A DNA stretch of 64,000 nucleotides from Pseudomonas sp. P8_229. GTDB taxonomy: Bacteria > Pseudomonadota > Gammaproteobacteria > Pseudomonadales > Pseudomonadaceae. Position numbers and translations under genes: made by a program. Below are positions 1 through 11,510 of this stretch, in pieces. The notes under the pieces are model-generated. The model was given only the letters and a program-made list of their open reading frames with translations. It made no database searches and had not been told where the DNA came from. Location of the stretch: contig NZ_CP125378.1 in NCBI RefSeq assembly GCF_034008635.1, positions 3,469,501 to 3,533,500 on the forward strand. Reading direction: 5' to 3'. Each line of letters opens with the position of its first letter. The stretch's first letter is position 1.

Positions 1-52
1 TACGACTGATCTGGAGTCCTACGAGGCATTTATCAAGGTTGAATCCTGTGCC

Positions 53-1555
<1,503 letters not shown>

Positions 1556-1564
1556 TTAGACCGG

Positions 1565-4500
1565 TTAGTCGAGTTTGGCTGGCGGCGGCTCTTGCAGCGG
1601 TTTTTGTTCGCCGCTGATCGGGACGATGGTTTTGCTGTCGTCCTCGACCGGCACCAACTTGTATTCCTGACCGTGGAGGTTCTTCAGGTAAACCTCCATC
1701 TGGCGGAACGAGATGTTGATGTGCTGCTTCTTGAACTCGCGATTGATGAAGCGGTTCACTTCGTCGATCACCGGGTTGCGGTCGCCGAGGTCACGCACGT
1801 GCATGCGCAATTCGTGATCGAGGGTGCTTTCGCCGAAGTTGAGAAAGTACACGTGCGGCTCGGGCTCCTTGAGTACGCGCGGGTTCTCGCGGGCGGCCTT
1901 GAGCAGTAGTTCTTTCACCAGATCCAGGTCCGAACCGTAGTCGACGCCGAGTTTCAGCGTTACCCGGGTGATGGTGTCGGTCAGCGACCAGTTGATCAGT
2001 TGTCCGGTGATGAACGTCTTGTTCGGGACAATGATGTCTTTGCGGTCGAAGTCGGTGATGGTCGTGGCGCGGATGCGGATCTTGCTCACCGTGCCCGAGA
2101 GGTTGCCGATGGTGATGGTGTCGCCGATCCGCACCGGGCGTTCGAACAGGATCATGATGCCGGAGATGAAGTTCGCGAAAATCTCCTGCATACCGAAACC
2201 GAGGCCTACCGACAGCGCCGCCACCAGCCATTGCAACTTGTCCCAGCTCACGCCGAGGGTCGACAGGGTGGAGACGAAACCGACGCCGGCGATCACGTAG
2301 GAGAGCAACGTCGTGGTCGCGTACGCACTGCCCTGGGCCAGGTTGAGTTTCGACAGCACGAACACTTCCAGCAGCCCCGGCAGGTTGCGCGCCAGGGCGA
2401 AGGTGATGCCGATGATGATCAGCGCGCCGAGCATGTCGCCGATGCTGATCGGCACCATGCTCATGTTGGCGCCGGTGCCGCTGGTGTATTCGTAGAGGGT
2501 GATGTTGTCGAGGTACGAGAACACCGAGATCAGGTCGGCCCAGACCCAGTACAGCGCGGCGATGAAGCCGCCGAGCAGTGCCAGACGGATCAGGCGCAGG
2601 GACTGTTCGTTGACCTTTTCAATGTCCAGCGTCGGCTCTTCGATCACTGCCTCGCCGTCGCCGGCCTCTCTGGCCGCCTGACGTTTGGCCAGGGCGCGCT
2701 GGTAAGCCAGACGTCGTGCGGCGACCGCCAGGCCACGGACGAAGGTGGCTTCGATCACCAGCCAGAACATCAGCAGGTACAGGGTGTTGATCAACCGGTC
2801 ACTGAGTTTCAGCGCGGTGTAGTAGTAGCCGAAGCACACTGCGACGAACAAGGCGATCGGCAGCAGGGTGAACATCACGCCCACGGCCTTGCGGAACAAT
2901 GAGGTGTTTTCGTGGGCCGGGCTGCTGATCAGCAGGCGGCTGAGCAGCCACGCCATCAGGGCGTAGCAGGTCAGCACCACCGGCATTCCGATGACGTCGT
3001 CGGCCAACGCCGCCGGTTGCAGTTCGGCGACGGCCACCACGGTCACCAGCGCCATCACCACCAGCCCGAGGCGACGGATCCAACCCTGAAGGAACTCGAC
3101 CTGCGGCTTGTCCCAGCGAAAGTGCAATTCCGCCACACCGCCCGGCGAGAGGATCCGGTAGGCGGTGTAGAACACCAGCCACGCCTGACCCATTTGCAGC
3201 AGCGCCGCGCCCATGTTGGCGTTCTGTCCTCGGGCGTCGATCTGCAAGGCCAGACCGCACAGCGCCAGGCCAAGGGCGACCGGCATCGCCAGCAGAATGT
3301 TGATCAGGATCGCCTGCGGCGTGTGCCACTGGCTGTCACGTTTGAAGTGACCGATGTCCTGGTGAACCTTGTTCAGTCGCGCGTACAGCGCCTTGCGTCG
3401 CCACAGCAGCGCGCCGATCAGCAACGCCAGAGGCAGGAACAGCAGCGGACGCTGGGTCAGACCGTCGGTCAGCTCGCTCAGGCTCGAGGCCAGCGGCAGG
3501 GTGTCGACCTGGCGTTTGAGGCGCTCTGGCACGCCATGAATCCATTCCGTGTCCAGCGGCTTGTTGCTGGGAATCCAGAACATCTGCTCATCGAGGGTGG
3601 CGCGCAGGCTTTGCGCGGTGCTCAGCAGTTGTTTCTGGTTGAGTTGCAGGGTGATCGACTCGTTGAGCATCGCGCTCAGTTCGCGGTTCAGACGCTCCAG
3701 CAGGTCGGTGCGGGTGTTGGCCAGATCCAGCAGGCTCTTGCGCAGTTGCGGGGTGACTTGCTCCGGTGGCTGGGTGGAGAGCAGGTTGTCGACGTAGGTC
3801 GCCGGATTGCTCAGCAGTTCGCGCTGCTGGCTGACTTCGAACTGATACAGGCGAATGTCGGCGATCTGGTCCGCCAGATCGCGATCTACCTTCAGACGCG
3901 GCAGTGCCTGTTTCTGCTTATAGAGAATCTTCGACAGCAGCAGGCTGCCCTTGAGCACGTTGATCTGCTCGTCGAGAGCCGAGTCGCTTTGGGTCAGACT
4001 GTCGAGTTGCTGTTTGGTCTGCAGGTTTTGCTGGGTGACTTCGTTGAGGCGGTCGGTGCTTTTGAGCAGGTAGTCGGAGAGCTTGAGGTTGGCTGCGCTC
4101 TCGGTGGCGAGCAGGCTGCTGCCGCCGGCCTTTTGCGCCTCGATCGACTGCTGAGTGACGGTTTCCTGGGACTGTGCCAGTCGCTTCTGGTTGATCAGGG
4201 TCTGCAGTTCCTGAATCTCGCGGTCGAGGCGGTCGGACTTCTCCGAGAGCAGGTCATGCTGACTGTTGCCCAGGTCCTGCAACTGGCTGTTGCCCGCCAG
4301 CTCCTGGCGGCGCAAGGGAATCAAGGCGTTCAGCGCTGCGAGTTCGGCATTTAACTGGTCGCGCTGCTCGGCGCTCAGGGTCTTGCCGCTGTCCTTGCCG
4401 GTCTTGAGGATGTTGTTGATCTGCTGGATGCGCGTCTGGCTGCTGGAAATCTCCGCCTGCGCACGCTCGGGGCGAGTCTGGGCGGTGATGATCAGGCTGT

Positions 4501-4918
4501 TGGCATCGGCCAGGGCTTTTTGCAGATCGCTTTGCTGGGTCGAGCGATCGGTGAGGATCTGCTCCAATTGCTGGATCGGCTCTTTGGGGAAACGCTGCGC
4601 CACCGGCACCACGGCTGTGGCCTTGAGGCGTGTCAGTTCGCGGGTGTTCTCGATGGTCTGCCGGGGTGCGGTGGCCAGTTGCTGCTTGAGATCGATCAGC
4701 TTCTGGTCGTAATCACGCCGGTTGTTGAGCTGATTGAGCGTGCTTTGCAGAACCGTTTGCAGAGTCTTTTTATCGGCATCCGGCAGTTTGCTGTCGGCGA
4801 GTTTGTCCAGGCTGGCCTGCACGGCATCGCTGGACGGCGGTTCGGCGGCGTACAGCGGGCCGACGGAAAGACTCAGGCCCAGCAGGGCCGCGAAAAAGAA
4901 GGAGCGCAGGGTAGGCAT
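1565..4918 (-). CDS. mscK: MscK/MscM-type mechanosensitive channel
   Basis: The 1117-residue product has the layout of the large MscS-family channels KefA/MscK and YjeP/MscM, which release ions on hypo-osmotic shock. Residues 1-25 look like a cleavable signal peptide ending near LYAAEPPSS. A long Gln/Leu-rich coiled-coil region, expected in the periplasm, fills residues 30-480. Multiple membrane segments span about 490-900. The MscS pore and beta-domain start near residue 907 with GFGMQEIFANF and continue through RPVRIGDTITIG. Length fits the family (about 1100-1120 residues). I cannot separate MscK from MscM by eye, so the symbol is provisional. It lies 34 nt after the antiporter gene and 48 nt before selO on the same strand, suggesting one ion/osmotic stress unit. 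The ribosome binding site is weak. Confidence 0.9.
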   Translation of the reverse strand: MPTLRSFFFAALLGLSLSVGPLYAAEPPSSDAVQASLDKLADSKLPDADKKTLQTVLQSTLNQLNNRRDYDQKLIDLKQQLATAPRQTIENTRELTRLKATAVVPVAQRFPKEPIQQLEQILTDRSTQQSDLQKALADANSLIITAQTRPERAQAEISSSQTRIQQINNILKTGKDSGKTLSAEQRDQLNAELAALNALIPLRRQELAGNSQLQDLGNSQHDLLSEKSDRLDREIQELQTLINQKRLAQSQETVTQQSIEAQKAGGSSLLATESAANLKLSDYLLKSTDRLNEVTQQNLQTKQQLDSLTQSDSALDEQINVLKGSLLLSKILYKQKQALPRLKVDRDLADQIADIRLYQFEVSQQRELLSNPATYVDNLLSTQPPEQVTPQLRKSLLDLANTRTDLLERLNRELSAMLNESITLQLNQKQLLSTAQSLRATLDEQMFWIPSNKPLDTEWIHGVPERLKRQVDTLPLASSLSELTDGLTQRPLLFLPLALLIGALLWRRKALYARLNKVHQDIGHFKRDSQWHTPQAILINILLAMPVALGLALCGLALQIDARGQNANMGAALLQMGQAWLVFYTAYRILSPGGVAELHFRWDKPQVEFLQGWIRRLGLVVMALVTVVAVAELQPAALADDVIGMPVVLTCYALMAWLLSRLLISSPAHENTSLFRKAVGVMFTLLPIALFVAVCFGYYYTALKLSDRLINTLYLLMFWLVIEATFVRGLAVAARRLAYQRALAKRQAAREAGDGEAVIEEPTLDIEKVNEQSLRLIRLALLGGFIAALYWVWADLISVFSYLDNITLYEYTSGTGANMSMVPISIGDMLGALIIIGITFALARNLPGLLEVFVLSKLNLAQGSAYATTTLLSYVIAGVGFVSTLSTLGVSWDKLQWLVAALSVGLGFGMQEIFANFISGIMILFERPVRIGDTITIGNLSGTVSKIRIRATTITDFDRKDIIVPNKTFITGQLINWSLTDTITRVTLKLGVDYGSDLDLVKELLLKAARENPRVLKEPEPHVYFLNFGESTLDHELRMHVRDLGDRNPVIDEVNRFINREFKKQHINISFRQMEVYLKNLHGQEYKLVPVEDDSKTIVPISGEQKPLQEPPPAKLD

Positions 4919-4952
4919 AGAGACCGGTCAAGCAAGTGAGAGTGGACGCAGT

Positions 4953-6695
4953 TTAGAGGAAGAGACCAGGACCCGGGCGACTTCCTTCGGGGAATCTGAC
5001 GCCCACTTTGCCGATCTTGTTCCCGTCCATGACCGCGACGGTCCAGTGGGTGTTGTTCCACTCCACCTGGTCGCCAACGATGGGTGCACCACCCACCTTG
5101 TGGGCAATGAATGCACCCAGGGTCATGTCCGGATCAATACCCTCGGCCGGCAACCCGTAAAGGGCTGCAACCGCTTTAAGCTGGGCGTCTCCTTCGAGTA
5201 CGAAGTCGCCGAAGAAGCGCAGATCCAGACCGCGTTGCGGCGCCTGGCTGAACAGTTTGCCGAGGGCTGGCAAGTTGTGTTCGTGGCCGATAACACACAG
5301 CAAATCATCGACTTCCAGCACCGTACTACCCGACGGATGGAGCAGTTGCTGACCGCGAAACAGCGCGGCGATGCGTGTGCCTTCGGGCATTTTCAGCTCG
5401 CGCAGGGGTGAACCGATGCACCATTTCTCGGCGCCGAGCTTGTAAACGAACAGTTCCCACTCGCTAGTGATGTGCACTTCCAGCGCGGAACGGGAGATCG
5501 GCGCCGGCTCTGGTGGTACCGTCACCTTCAACAGTTTGGCGACCCACGGCAGGCTGGTGCCCTGCACCAGCAGCGAGACCAATACGATAAAGAACGCGAG
5601 GTTGAAGTACAGCTGCGCATTCGGCAGCCCGGCCATCAAGGGAAACACCGCCAGAATGATCGGCACCGCACCGCGCAGGCCGACCCAGGAAATAAACGCT
5701 TTCTCGCGGCCATGGAACGCTTTGAACGGCAGCAAGCTGACCAGCACCGACAACGGGCGCGCGAACAGGATCATCCACAGCGCCAGGCCGAGGGCGGGCA
5801 GGGCGATGGGCAGCAAATCATGCGGGGTGACCAGCAGCCCCAGCACGAGGAACATGCCGATCTGCGCCAGCCACGCCATGCCGTCGAGCATGTGCAGAAT
5901 GCCGTGACGGCTGCGCACCGGGCGGTTGCCGATCACCAGACCGCACAGGTACACCGCAAGGAAGCCGCTGCCGTGCAGGGCGTTGGTGAGGGCGAACACC
6001 ACGAGGCCGCCGGCGATCACCAGAATCGGGTACAGGCCGGTGGCGAGGTTGATCCGGTTGACCAGTTGCAGCATCAGCCAGCCGCCACCCAGGCCGATCA
6101 CGCCACCGATGCCGAACTCGCGGATCAAGTGGGTCAACAGACTCCAGTGCAGGCCGGTCTGGCCGCTGGCGAGCATGTCGATCAGGGTCACGGTGAGGAA
6201 CACCGCCATCGGGTCGTTGCTGCCGGATTCGATTTCCAGGCTGGCGGTCACCCGTTCGTTGAGGCCTTTGCCGCCGAGCAGCGAGAACACCGCCGCGGCG
6301 TCGGTGGAGCCGACGATGGCGCCGATCAGCAGGCCCTGAATCAGATTCAGGTCGAACAGCCACGCCGCCGCCATGCCGGTCAGCCCGGTAGTGATCAACA
6401 CTCCGACCGTCGCCAGTGACAGCGCCGGCCACAAGGCCACGCGGAAACTCGAGACTCGGGTGCGCAAACCGCCGTCGAGCAGGATCACCGCCAGTGCAAG
6501 GTTGCCGACCAGATAGGCCGTCGGGTAGTTATCGAAAATGATCCCGCCGCCATCGACCCCGGCGGTCATGCCGACCGCGAGAATGATTACCAGAATGGGG
6601 ATGCCGAGACGGGAAGAAAGTGAGCTGACAAGAATACTCGCACCTACCAGCAACGCGCCGATCAAGAACAGGCTGTTGATGGTCGTCGCATTCAA
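4953..6695 (-). CDS. nhaP2: K+(Na+)/H+ antiporter, CPA1 family (CvrA/NhaP2-like)
   Basis: This is a 580-residue inner-membrane cation/proton antiporter of the NhaP2/CvrA type. About 12-13 hydrophobic segments occupy residues 1-390. They include [16 protein letters not shown] and the ESGSNDPMA motif with its transport-site Asn-Asp pair. The C-terminal 190 residues form a cytosolic regulatory part that looks like a TrkA-C/RCK domain followed by a CorC/HlyC-associated domain. The start is the TTG at 6695 ([13 protein letters not shown]), with GGAG 8 nt upstream. The frame stays open further upstream to 7043, but that extension translates a palindromic intergenic repeat and was rejected. Total length is close to E. 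coli CvrA (578). It probably heads an operon with the mscK-like gene and selO. Confidence 0.93.
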   Translation of the reverse strand: MNATTINSLFLIGALLVGASILVSSLSSRLGIPILVIILAVGMTAGVDGGGIIFDNYPTAYLVGNLALAVILLDGGLRTRVSSFRVALWPALSLATVGVLITTGLTGMAAAWLFDLNLIQGLLIGAIVGSTDAAAVFSLLGGKGLNERVTASLEIESGSNDPMAVFLTVTLIDMLASGQTGLHWSLLTHLIREFGIGGVIGLGGGWLMLQLVNRINLATGLYPILVIAGGLVVFALTNALHGSGFLAVYLCGLVIGNRPVRSRHGILHMLDGMAWLAQIGMFLVLGLLVTPHDLLPIALPALGLALWMILFARPLSVLVSLLPFKAFHGREKAFISWVGLRGAVPIILAVFPLMAGLPNAQLYFNLAFFIVLVSLLVQGTSLPWVAKLLKVTVPPEPAPISRSALEVHITSEWELFVYKLGAEKWCIGSPLRELKMPEGTRIAALFRGQQLLHPSGSTVLEVDDLLCVIGHEHNLPALGKLFSQAPQRGLDLRFFGDFVLEGDAQLKAVAALYGLPAEGIDPDMTLGAFIAHKVGGAPIVGDQVEWNNTHWTVAVMDGNKIGKVGVRFPEGSRPGPGLFL

Positions 6696-6838
6696 AGGCA
6701 GTACTCCAGAAGCGTAAAGACGGGCACAAACTGACCATGCAGTCTGCGTGCCAGCGATTCTAACCTGTTGAAATGTGATGCTGTCAAAAAGGTTTTTCAG
6801 TGGGGTATTCGGGATTTGGGTTCGGCTTGCGATTGCTA

Positions 6839-7000
6839 CCCTCACCCTGGCCCTCTCCCGGAGGGAGAGGGGACTGACCGAGCAGTTCTTGCGAGGTACA
6901 TCGACCTGAAATATTGAGCCGAACTCAGGTTTTGAAAAGCACGAAGATCGGCTCCCTTTCCCCCTCGCCCCCTTTAGGGGGAGAGGGTTGGGGTGAGGGG
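6839..7000. repeat. Large palindromic intergenic repeat, copy 1
   Basis: The element begins CCCTCACCCTGGCCCTCTCC and ends with the approximate inverse, GGTTGGGGTGAGGGG. Inside, the left arm carries GGAGGGAGAGGGGACTGACC and then ACATCGACCTGAAA. The same left arm recurs at 11511 with one difference in its first 45 bases. The right arm here has drifted. It fills most of the 328-nt gap between the antiporter start (6695) and the end of the chemoreceptor gene (7024). I see no gene in that gap. Confidence 0.85.
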
Positions 7001-7023
7001 GCGCTCTTGATCTTGCTTTTAGA

Positions 7024-8649
7024 TCAAAGGCTGAACCGCCCAACCATATTGTTCAGATCCAGCGCCAGGCGCGACAGCTCGTTGCTCGCCGCACTGGTCT
7101 GATTCGCGCCGGTCGCCGACTGCACCGACAGGTCGCGGATGTTCACCAGGTTGCGATCCACTTCGCGGGCCACTTGCGCCTGCTCTTCGGCCGCGCTGGC
7201 GATCACCAGGTTGCGTTCGTTGATTTCGACGATCGCGGTGTTGATGGTGTCCAGCGACAGACCGGCGCCACGGGCGATGTTCAGCGTCGACTCGGCGCGT
7301 TCGGTGCTGTTGCGCATCGAATCCACGGCGTGTTCGGTGCCGCTCTGAATGCTGCCGATCATCCGTTCGATTTCGCTGGTCGACTGCTGGGTGCGGTGCG
7401 CCAAGGCACGGACCTCGTCGGCCACCACGGCAAAACCACGCCCGGCTTCACCGGCGCGGGCCGCTTCGATGGCCGCGTTGAGCGCCAGCAGGTTGGTCTG
7501 ATCGGCCAGGCCACGAATCACGTCGAGCACCTTGCCGATGTCACGGGATTCGTTCGCCAGATCACCGATCAGGGTCGCAGTGCTCTGCACATCGGTGCTC
7601 ATGCGTTCGATGGCGCTGACAGTTTCCTGTACCAGGTCACGGCCGTCGCCCGCTGAAGTGGTGGCGTTCTTCGAGGCTTCCGAAGTGCTGACTGCATTGC
7701 GCGCGACTTCTTCCACAGCGCTGGTCATCTCGTTAACCGCAGTGGCGGCCTGTTCGATTTCGTTGTTCTGCTGGGTCAGGCCACGGGCACTTTCGTCGGT
7801 GACGCTGTTCAGCTCTTCGGCAGCCGAAGCCAACTGAGTGGCGGAGCCGGAGATGCGCTGCAAGGTGTCGCGCAACTTCGATTGCATTTTGGTCATGGCG
7901 GCCAGCAGGCGCCCGGCTTCGTCGGTGCCGTCAACGTGGATCGGCTGGGTCAGGTTGCCTTCGGCAATGGTTTCTGCCGCATCCAGCGCCTTCGAAATCG
8001 GCTTGGTGATGCTGATCGTCAGCAGCCAGGCGAACAGGAACGTCAGGCCAGTGGCAACGACCAGCAAGGTGACCACCAGATTGAACGCCGAGGAATACTG
8101 TTCGGCGGCCTCTTGATTGGTTCGGCTGATCTGCTCGCCATTGATCTGCATCAGGCGGTTGAGCACGCTGTTCATCGCTTCGGAGTTGTCGAGCAACTCG
8201 GTGTTGAGCAGGTTACGCAACTCGTCCACCTGATTGTTGCGCGACAGGCTTTTCATCCGGTCTTCGATCTGGTGGTACTGGCCGAGCAACTGCACGTACT
8301 GATCGTAGGCGGCACGCTCCGGCGGGCTGCTGATCAGCGGCTCATAAGCCGTTTGAGCCGTACGGATCTGCTGGTTGCGCATCTCCAGCAACTCGACGGT
8401 TTTTTGCTGCACGTCCGCTTCACGGTTGACCAGCAAGCGGTACGACAGTACCCGCAGGCGCAGGGTCAGCTGCGTGAACTCGTCGAGGTTCTTGATGCTC
8501 GGCACGCTGTTGGTGGTGATGTTCTCGGCAGCGCCGCGGATTTTGCTCATCTGATTCAGGGCGAACACGCCGAGGATCAACATCAGGCCGCCGATCAAGG
8601 CAAAACCGGTGAACGCCCGGGGGGCGATATTCATATTGCGAAGGGACAT
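7024..8649 (-). CDS. Methyl-accepting chemotaxis protein with four-helix-bundle sensor
   Basis: This 541-residue transmembrane chemoreceptor passes ligand signals to CheA/CheW and the flagellar motor. A first membrane helix lies near residues 11-31. It is followed by a roughly 160-residue helical periplasmic region of 4HB_MCP type, a second membrane helix near 191-213, a HAMP linker (about 214-266) and a long cytoplasmic coiled coil. The hairpin tip is typical, with [20 protein letters not shown] and then [15 protein letters not shown]. There is no C-terminal pentapeptide for CheR/CheB tethering. The ligand cannot be told from sequence. A good sigma-28 (FliA) promoter lies about 50 nt upstream (8706-8732), consistent with co-expression with flagella. 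It is divergent from the ZapB-like/ZapA-like pair. Confidence 0.95.
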   Translation of the reverse strand: MSLRNMNIAPRAFTGFALIGGLMLILGVFALNQMSKIRGAAENITTNSVPSIKNLDEFTQLTLRLRVLSYRLLVNREADVQQKTVELLEMRNQQIRTAQTAYEPLISSPPERAAYDQYVQLLGQYHQIEDRMKSLSRNNQVDELRNLLNTELLDNSEAMNSVLNRLMQINGEQISRTNQEAAEQYSSAFNLVVTLLVVATGLTFLFAWLLTISITKPISKALDAAETIAEGNLTQPIHVDGTDEAGRLLAAMTKMQSKLRDTLQRISGSATQLASAAEELNSVTDESARGLTQQNNEIEQAATAVNEMTSAVEEVARNAVSTSEASKNATTSAGDGRDLVQETVSAIERMSTDVQSTATLIGDLANESRDIGKVLDVIRGLADQTNLLALNAAIEAARAGEAGRGFAVVADEVRALAHRTQQSTSEIERMIGSIQSGTEHAVDSMRNSTERAESTLNIARGAGLSLDTINTAIVEINERNLVIASAAEEQAQVAREVDRNLVNIRDLSVQSATGANQTSAASNELSRLALDLNNMVGRFSL

Positions 8650-8705
8650 GGTGCGATACCAATAAGGGCCGCATCCATGCGGGCTGAGACTGCTGTATGG
8701 ATGAC

Positions 8706-8732
8706 TTATCGGTCATGCGACTAAAGTCTTGA
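8706..8732 (-). promoter_or_regulatory. Predicted sigma-28 (FliA) promoter
   Basis: Read on the minus strand, TCAAG (8732-8728) is followed after exactly 14 nt by ACCGATAA (8713-8706). The FliA consensus is TAAAG-N14-GCCGATAA, so each box has one or two mismatches and the spacing is exact. Transcription would start near 8700 and give a leader of about 50 nt before the chemoreceptor ATG at 8649. Confidence 0.7.
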
Positions 8733-8926
8733 GCCTGTGTGCGTATTTGTTGCAGATGGCCTTGGGCGACGAAGTGCAGGAACCAGATCGGCAGATCACA
8801 GTCTTTTAAACTCGCGAGAACGGTCGGCCACCAGGAAAATCAAGGCCTTGCGCCGGTTTAACCCTGGCATCCGCAGTGACTTTTCTTTATCGTACGCGCC
8901 CTTTGAAAAACGCCTGGAAGATCAAA

Positions 8927-9157
8927 ATGTTGGAAGCATCCCTCAGCCAATTGGAACAGCTCGTCAGCGACCTGGTGCAACAGAACCAGACCCTCACGCA
9001 AACCAACCAGACCCTGTCCACGGAACTGGCCCAGGCCAAGGATGAAAACGAAAGCCTGCAACTGAGCCTGATGGAACAGGAAGAAAAGCACGGCGCCACC
9101 GCAGCGCGCATCCAGGCACTGGTTGATCGCGTCAACGCAGGTCCTGTCAGCGCATGA
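8927..9157 (+). CDS. Small coiled-coil protein, ZapB-like (TIGR02449 type)
   Basis: The 76-residue product (MLEASLSQLEQLVSDLVQ) is an almost continuous heptad coiled coil rich in Gln, Leu and Glu. It resembles the small proteins encoded just before zapA in Pseudomonas, which are ZapB/SlyX-like in character. I chose the ATG at 8927 because GGAAG sits about 7 nt upstream. A longer reading from 8876 would add a non-helical stretch. The gene overlaps the following zapA-like gene by ATGA, so translation is probably coupled. In E. coli, ZapB binds ZapA at the division ring; a partner role for this protein is inference. Confidence 0.75.
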   Translation: MLEASLSQLEQLVSDLVQQNQTLTQTNQTLSTELAQAKDENESLQLSLMEQEEKHGATAARIQALVDRVNAGPVSA

Positions 9158-9456
9158 ACCACGGCACCGCAGGGGTAAAAGTCATCTCCATTCTCGGGGA
9201 GGACTATTCGATCAAGGCACCGGCCGGGGAAGAACAGACCCTGCTGGACGCCGCACTGATGCTCAAGGCCGCACTGGCCGACACCAAACGCAAATACCCG
9301 ACGCTGATCGGTGACCGCTTGCTGGTGCTGGCAGCCATGAATCTGTGCTCGCAGCAGATCGAAATGAAGAAGCTGCACCAGGAAGAACTCGACCGTTACC
9401 AAGAGCAAGTCAGCGCCACGGTCGAAACCATCGCCAAGACCATCAATCAGGGCTGA
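9154..9456 (+). CDS. ZapA-like cell division protein (divergent paralogue)
   Basis: The 100-residue protein has the ZapA layout: an N-terminal beta segment (VKVISILGEDYSIKAP), the central GDRLLVLAAMNL motif, and a C-terminal dimerising coiled coil (EEELDRYQ-like region to the end). ZapA bundles FtsZ filaments. The sequence differs clearly from the standard Pseudomonas ZapA as I remember it. The location is also unusual: the standard gene lies by ssrS (6S RNA), ygfB and pepP, and none of these is present here. It overlaps the coiled-coil gene by 4 nt and ends 99 nt before a chemoreceptor gene. I infer a second ZapA/ZapB-like pair whose role may be division, chemoreceptor positioning or neither. 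Confidence 0.8.
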   Translation: MNHGTAGVKVISILGEDYSIKAPAGEEQTLLDAALMLKAALADTKRKYPTLIGDRLLVLAAMNLCSQQIEMKKLHQEELDRYQEQVSATVETIAKTINQG

Positions 9457-9506
9457 TGGGGTTGCGCACAACCAAAGAATAGATTGTCGATTGGGTTGTA
9501 TACAAT

Positions 9507-9523
9507 CGGCACGGCTGTTGCAT
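9507..9523 (+). promoter_or_regulatory. Predicted sigma-54 (RpoN) promoter
   Basis: The sequence CGGCACGGCTGTTGCAT matches the -24/-12 consensus TGGCACG-N4-TTGCW at all but the first base. The invariant GG (9508-9509) and GC (9520-9521) are exactly 10 nt apart. It would start transcription near 9533, ahead of the chemoreceptor ATG at 9556. Two palindromes lie just upstream and could bind regulators: GTTGCGCACAAC (9461-9472) and TTGTATACAA (9496-9505). Confidence 0.6.
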
Positions 9524-9555
9524 TGTTACGGCCACTTATTCTTTGGGGGTGCTCC

Positions 9556-11493
9556 ATGCAGTTGTGGCGACGCAGTATTCAATGGCAGCTGATTCTCAGC
9601 ATGGGCACCGCCCTGCTGGTCAGCATCCTGATCGTGGTTGGCATATATACCCTGGTGGTCAACCGCCTCGCCCAGAGCTATCTGGTCGAACAAGCGCTGC
9701 CGTCGAGCATTGAAGCGACGCGCAATGACATCGAACGCATCCTCGTTCAGCCACTGACCGCCGCCAAGGACATCGCCAGCAACAGCATGGTGCGCGACTG
9801 GCTGGCCTCGGGTGAAGACAGCGGCAAAACGGCGGCCTTCGCGCAGTATCTGGAAGGCATCCGCGCCGAACACAAAGCCTTCACCGCGCTGATCATCGGC
9901 ACCGAGTCCAATCACTACATCACCGAAAAAGGCCTGGATCGGACTCTCAGTCGCACCAAACCGGCCGATGCCTGGTTCTATTCCTTCCTCGACAGCAATC
10001 AGCCGCGCACCCTGAATATCGACAACGACGGCGCCACCGGAGAATTGGCGTTGTTCATCGACCTGAAGGTCGAGCAGGCGGGCAAAGTGGTCGGCGTGGC
10101 CGGGCTTGGCTTGAGCATGAAAGAGCTGTCGGAGCTGATCCACAACTTCAGCTTTGGCGAGCGCGGCAAGGTCTATCTCGTGCGTTCCGACGGTTTGATC
10201 CAGGTTCATCCTGAAGCGCAGTTCAGCGGCAAACGCACCTTGAGCGAGCAGATCGGTGCCCCTGCTGCACAAGCCGTCTTGGGTCAGAAAGTCGCCACCA
10301 ACAGCTCCTTTCAACGCGATGGCGAAGACTTCCTTGCCTTCAGCCTGCCCCTGCGTGATCTCGGCTGGACTCTGGTGGCCGAAGTGCCGCAGTCGCAGAT
10401 CTACGCCGAGGCCCGTAAAGCCATGTGGATGAGCGGCGGTATTGGCCTGGCGGTGGCATTGGTGTGTCTGGCGCTGGTGGTGTGGTTGGCCCAGGGATTG
10501 GTGCGGCCGATTCGTCAGGTAACAGCCGCACTGGTAGCAATCGGTAGCGGCGGTGGAGATTTGACCCATCGGTTAGATTCCAGTCGCGCCGATGAGCTGG
10601 GCGACCTCGCTCGCGGCTTCAACAGTTTCCTCGACAGTCAGCGCGGGATGATCGGCGAAGTGCTGACCACCAGCGAGCGCTTGCGCACGGCTGTCGGCCA
10701 AGTGGCCAAGGTGGTGGAAAACACCGCCGAGCGCTCCGGCCGCCAGCAGGAAATGACCGATATGGTCGCCACGGCGGTGCATGAAATGGGCCTGACCGTA
10801 CAGGAGATCGCGCAGAACGCCGGCAATGCTGCGCTCGCGTCGCAAACCGCGCGGGACGAAGCGCTGCAGGCGCGGGAAGTGGTCGGTGGCTCGATCCGTC
10901 ATATAGAAAGCATGTCCGACGAGATTGGCTTAGCGGCCGGCGCGGTCGGTGAGCTGGCGCATCAGGTGGCGTCGATTGACTCGGTGCTGGCGGTGATTCG
11001 CGGGGTGTCCGAGCAGACCAACCTGCTCGCACTCAACGCCGCCATCGAAGCGGCGCGGGCCGGAGACATGGGGCGTGGTTTTGCGGTGGTGGCCGATGAA
11101 GTGCGCACCTTGGCGCGCAGGACGCAGGCATCCACCGACGAGATTCAGCAAATGATCGGCAGCCTCAAGCAGGGCGCCGAGAATGCGGTGTCATCGATGC
11201 GCACCGGTCAGGCCGCGACCGGCACGGGCGTTGAGTCAAGCCAGCGCACCGGCGCTTCGCTGACCGCGATTACCGGGCAGGTCGAACGTATCAGCGACAT
11301 GAACCATCAGGTGGCGACGGCGACTGAAGAGCAGTCGGCGGTGACCGAGGAGATCAACCGTAACGTGCAGGGGATTTCCGATCTGGCACGGGCGACGGCG
11401 GGAGAGGTTCGGGCCTGTCGCGAGGATTGTCAGATGTTGCAGAAGTTGGCGGATGATCTGGCGCGGCAGATGGGTGGGTTCAGGTTGAGTTGA
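9556..11493 (+). CDS. Methyl-accepting chemotaxis protein with dCache sensor
   Basis: The 645-residue chemoreceptor has a membrane helix at about residues 12-35. A large periplasmic region of roughly 270 residues then has the look of a double Cache domain (for example [19 protein letters not shown] and [18 protein letters not shown]). A second membrane helix lies near 295-318, followed by HAMP and the signalling coiled coil, whose tip is [20 protein letters not shown]. dCache receptors typically bind amino acids, polyamines or organic acids directly; the ligand here is unknown. The ATG at 9556 has GGGGG 6 nt upstream. A longer frame from 9484 would cover the predicted sigma-54 promoter and was rejected. 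It is convergent with the acyl-CoA dehydrogenase gene across a large palindrome. Confidence 0.94.
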   Translation: MQLWRRSIQWQLILSMGTALLVSILIVVGIYTLVVNRLAQSYLVEQALPSSIEATRNDIERILVQPLTAAKDIASNSMVRDWLASGEDSGKTAAFAQYLEGIRAEHKAFTALIIGTESNHYITEKGLDRTLSRTKPADAWFYSFLDSNQPRTLNIDNDGATGELALFIDLKVEQAGKVVGVAGLGLSMKELSELIHNFSFGERGKVYLVRSDGLIQVHPEAQFSGKRTLSEQIGAPAAQAVLGQKVATNSSFQRDGEDFLAFSLPLRDLGWTLVAEVPQSQIYAEARKAMWMSGGIGLAVALVCLALVVWLAQGLVRPIRQVTAALVAIGSGGGDLTHRLDSSRADELGDLARGFNSFLDSQRGMIGEVLTTSERLRTAVGQVAKVVENTAERSGRQQEMTDMVATAVHEMGLTVQEIAQNAGNAALASQTARDEALQAREVVGGSIRHIESMSDEIGLAAGAVGELAHQVASIDSVLAVIRGVSEQTNLLALNAAIEAARAGDMGRGFAVVADEVRTLARRTQASTDEIQQMIGSLKQGAENAVSSMRTGQAATGTGVESSQRTGASLTAITGQVERISDMNHQVATATEEQSAVTEEINRNVQGISDLARATAGEVRACREDCQMLQKLADDLARQMGGFRLS

Positions 11494-11510
11494 GTGTTGA
11501 GCCAGAAAAG

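Noticed and set aside
6696..7043. N-terminal extension of the antiporter frame
   Set aside because: It translates a palindromic repeat ([20 protein letters not shown]), a known pattern of intergenic repeats; a good ribosome binding site precedes the internal TTG.
9154..9456. A 6S RNA (ssrS) downstream of the zapA-like gene
   Set aside because: The 99-nt gap to the next gene is too short and holds a promoter-like region; no 6S-like structure is seen.
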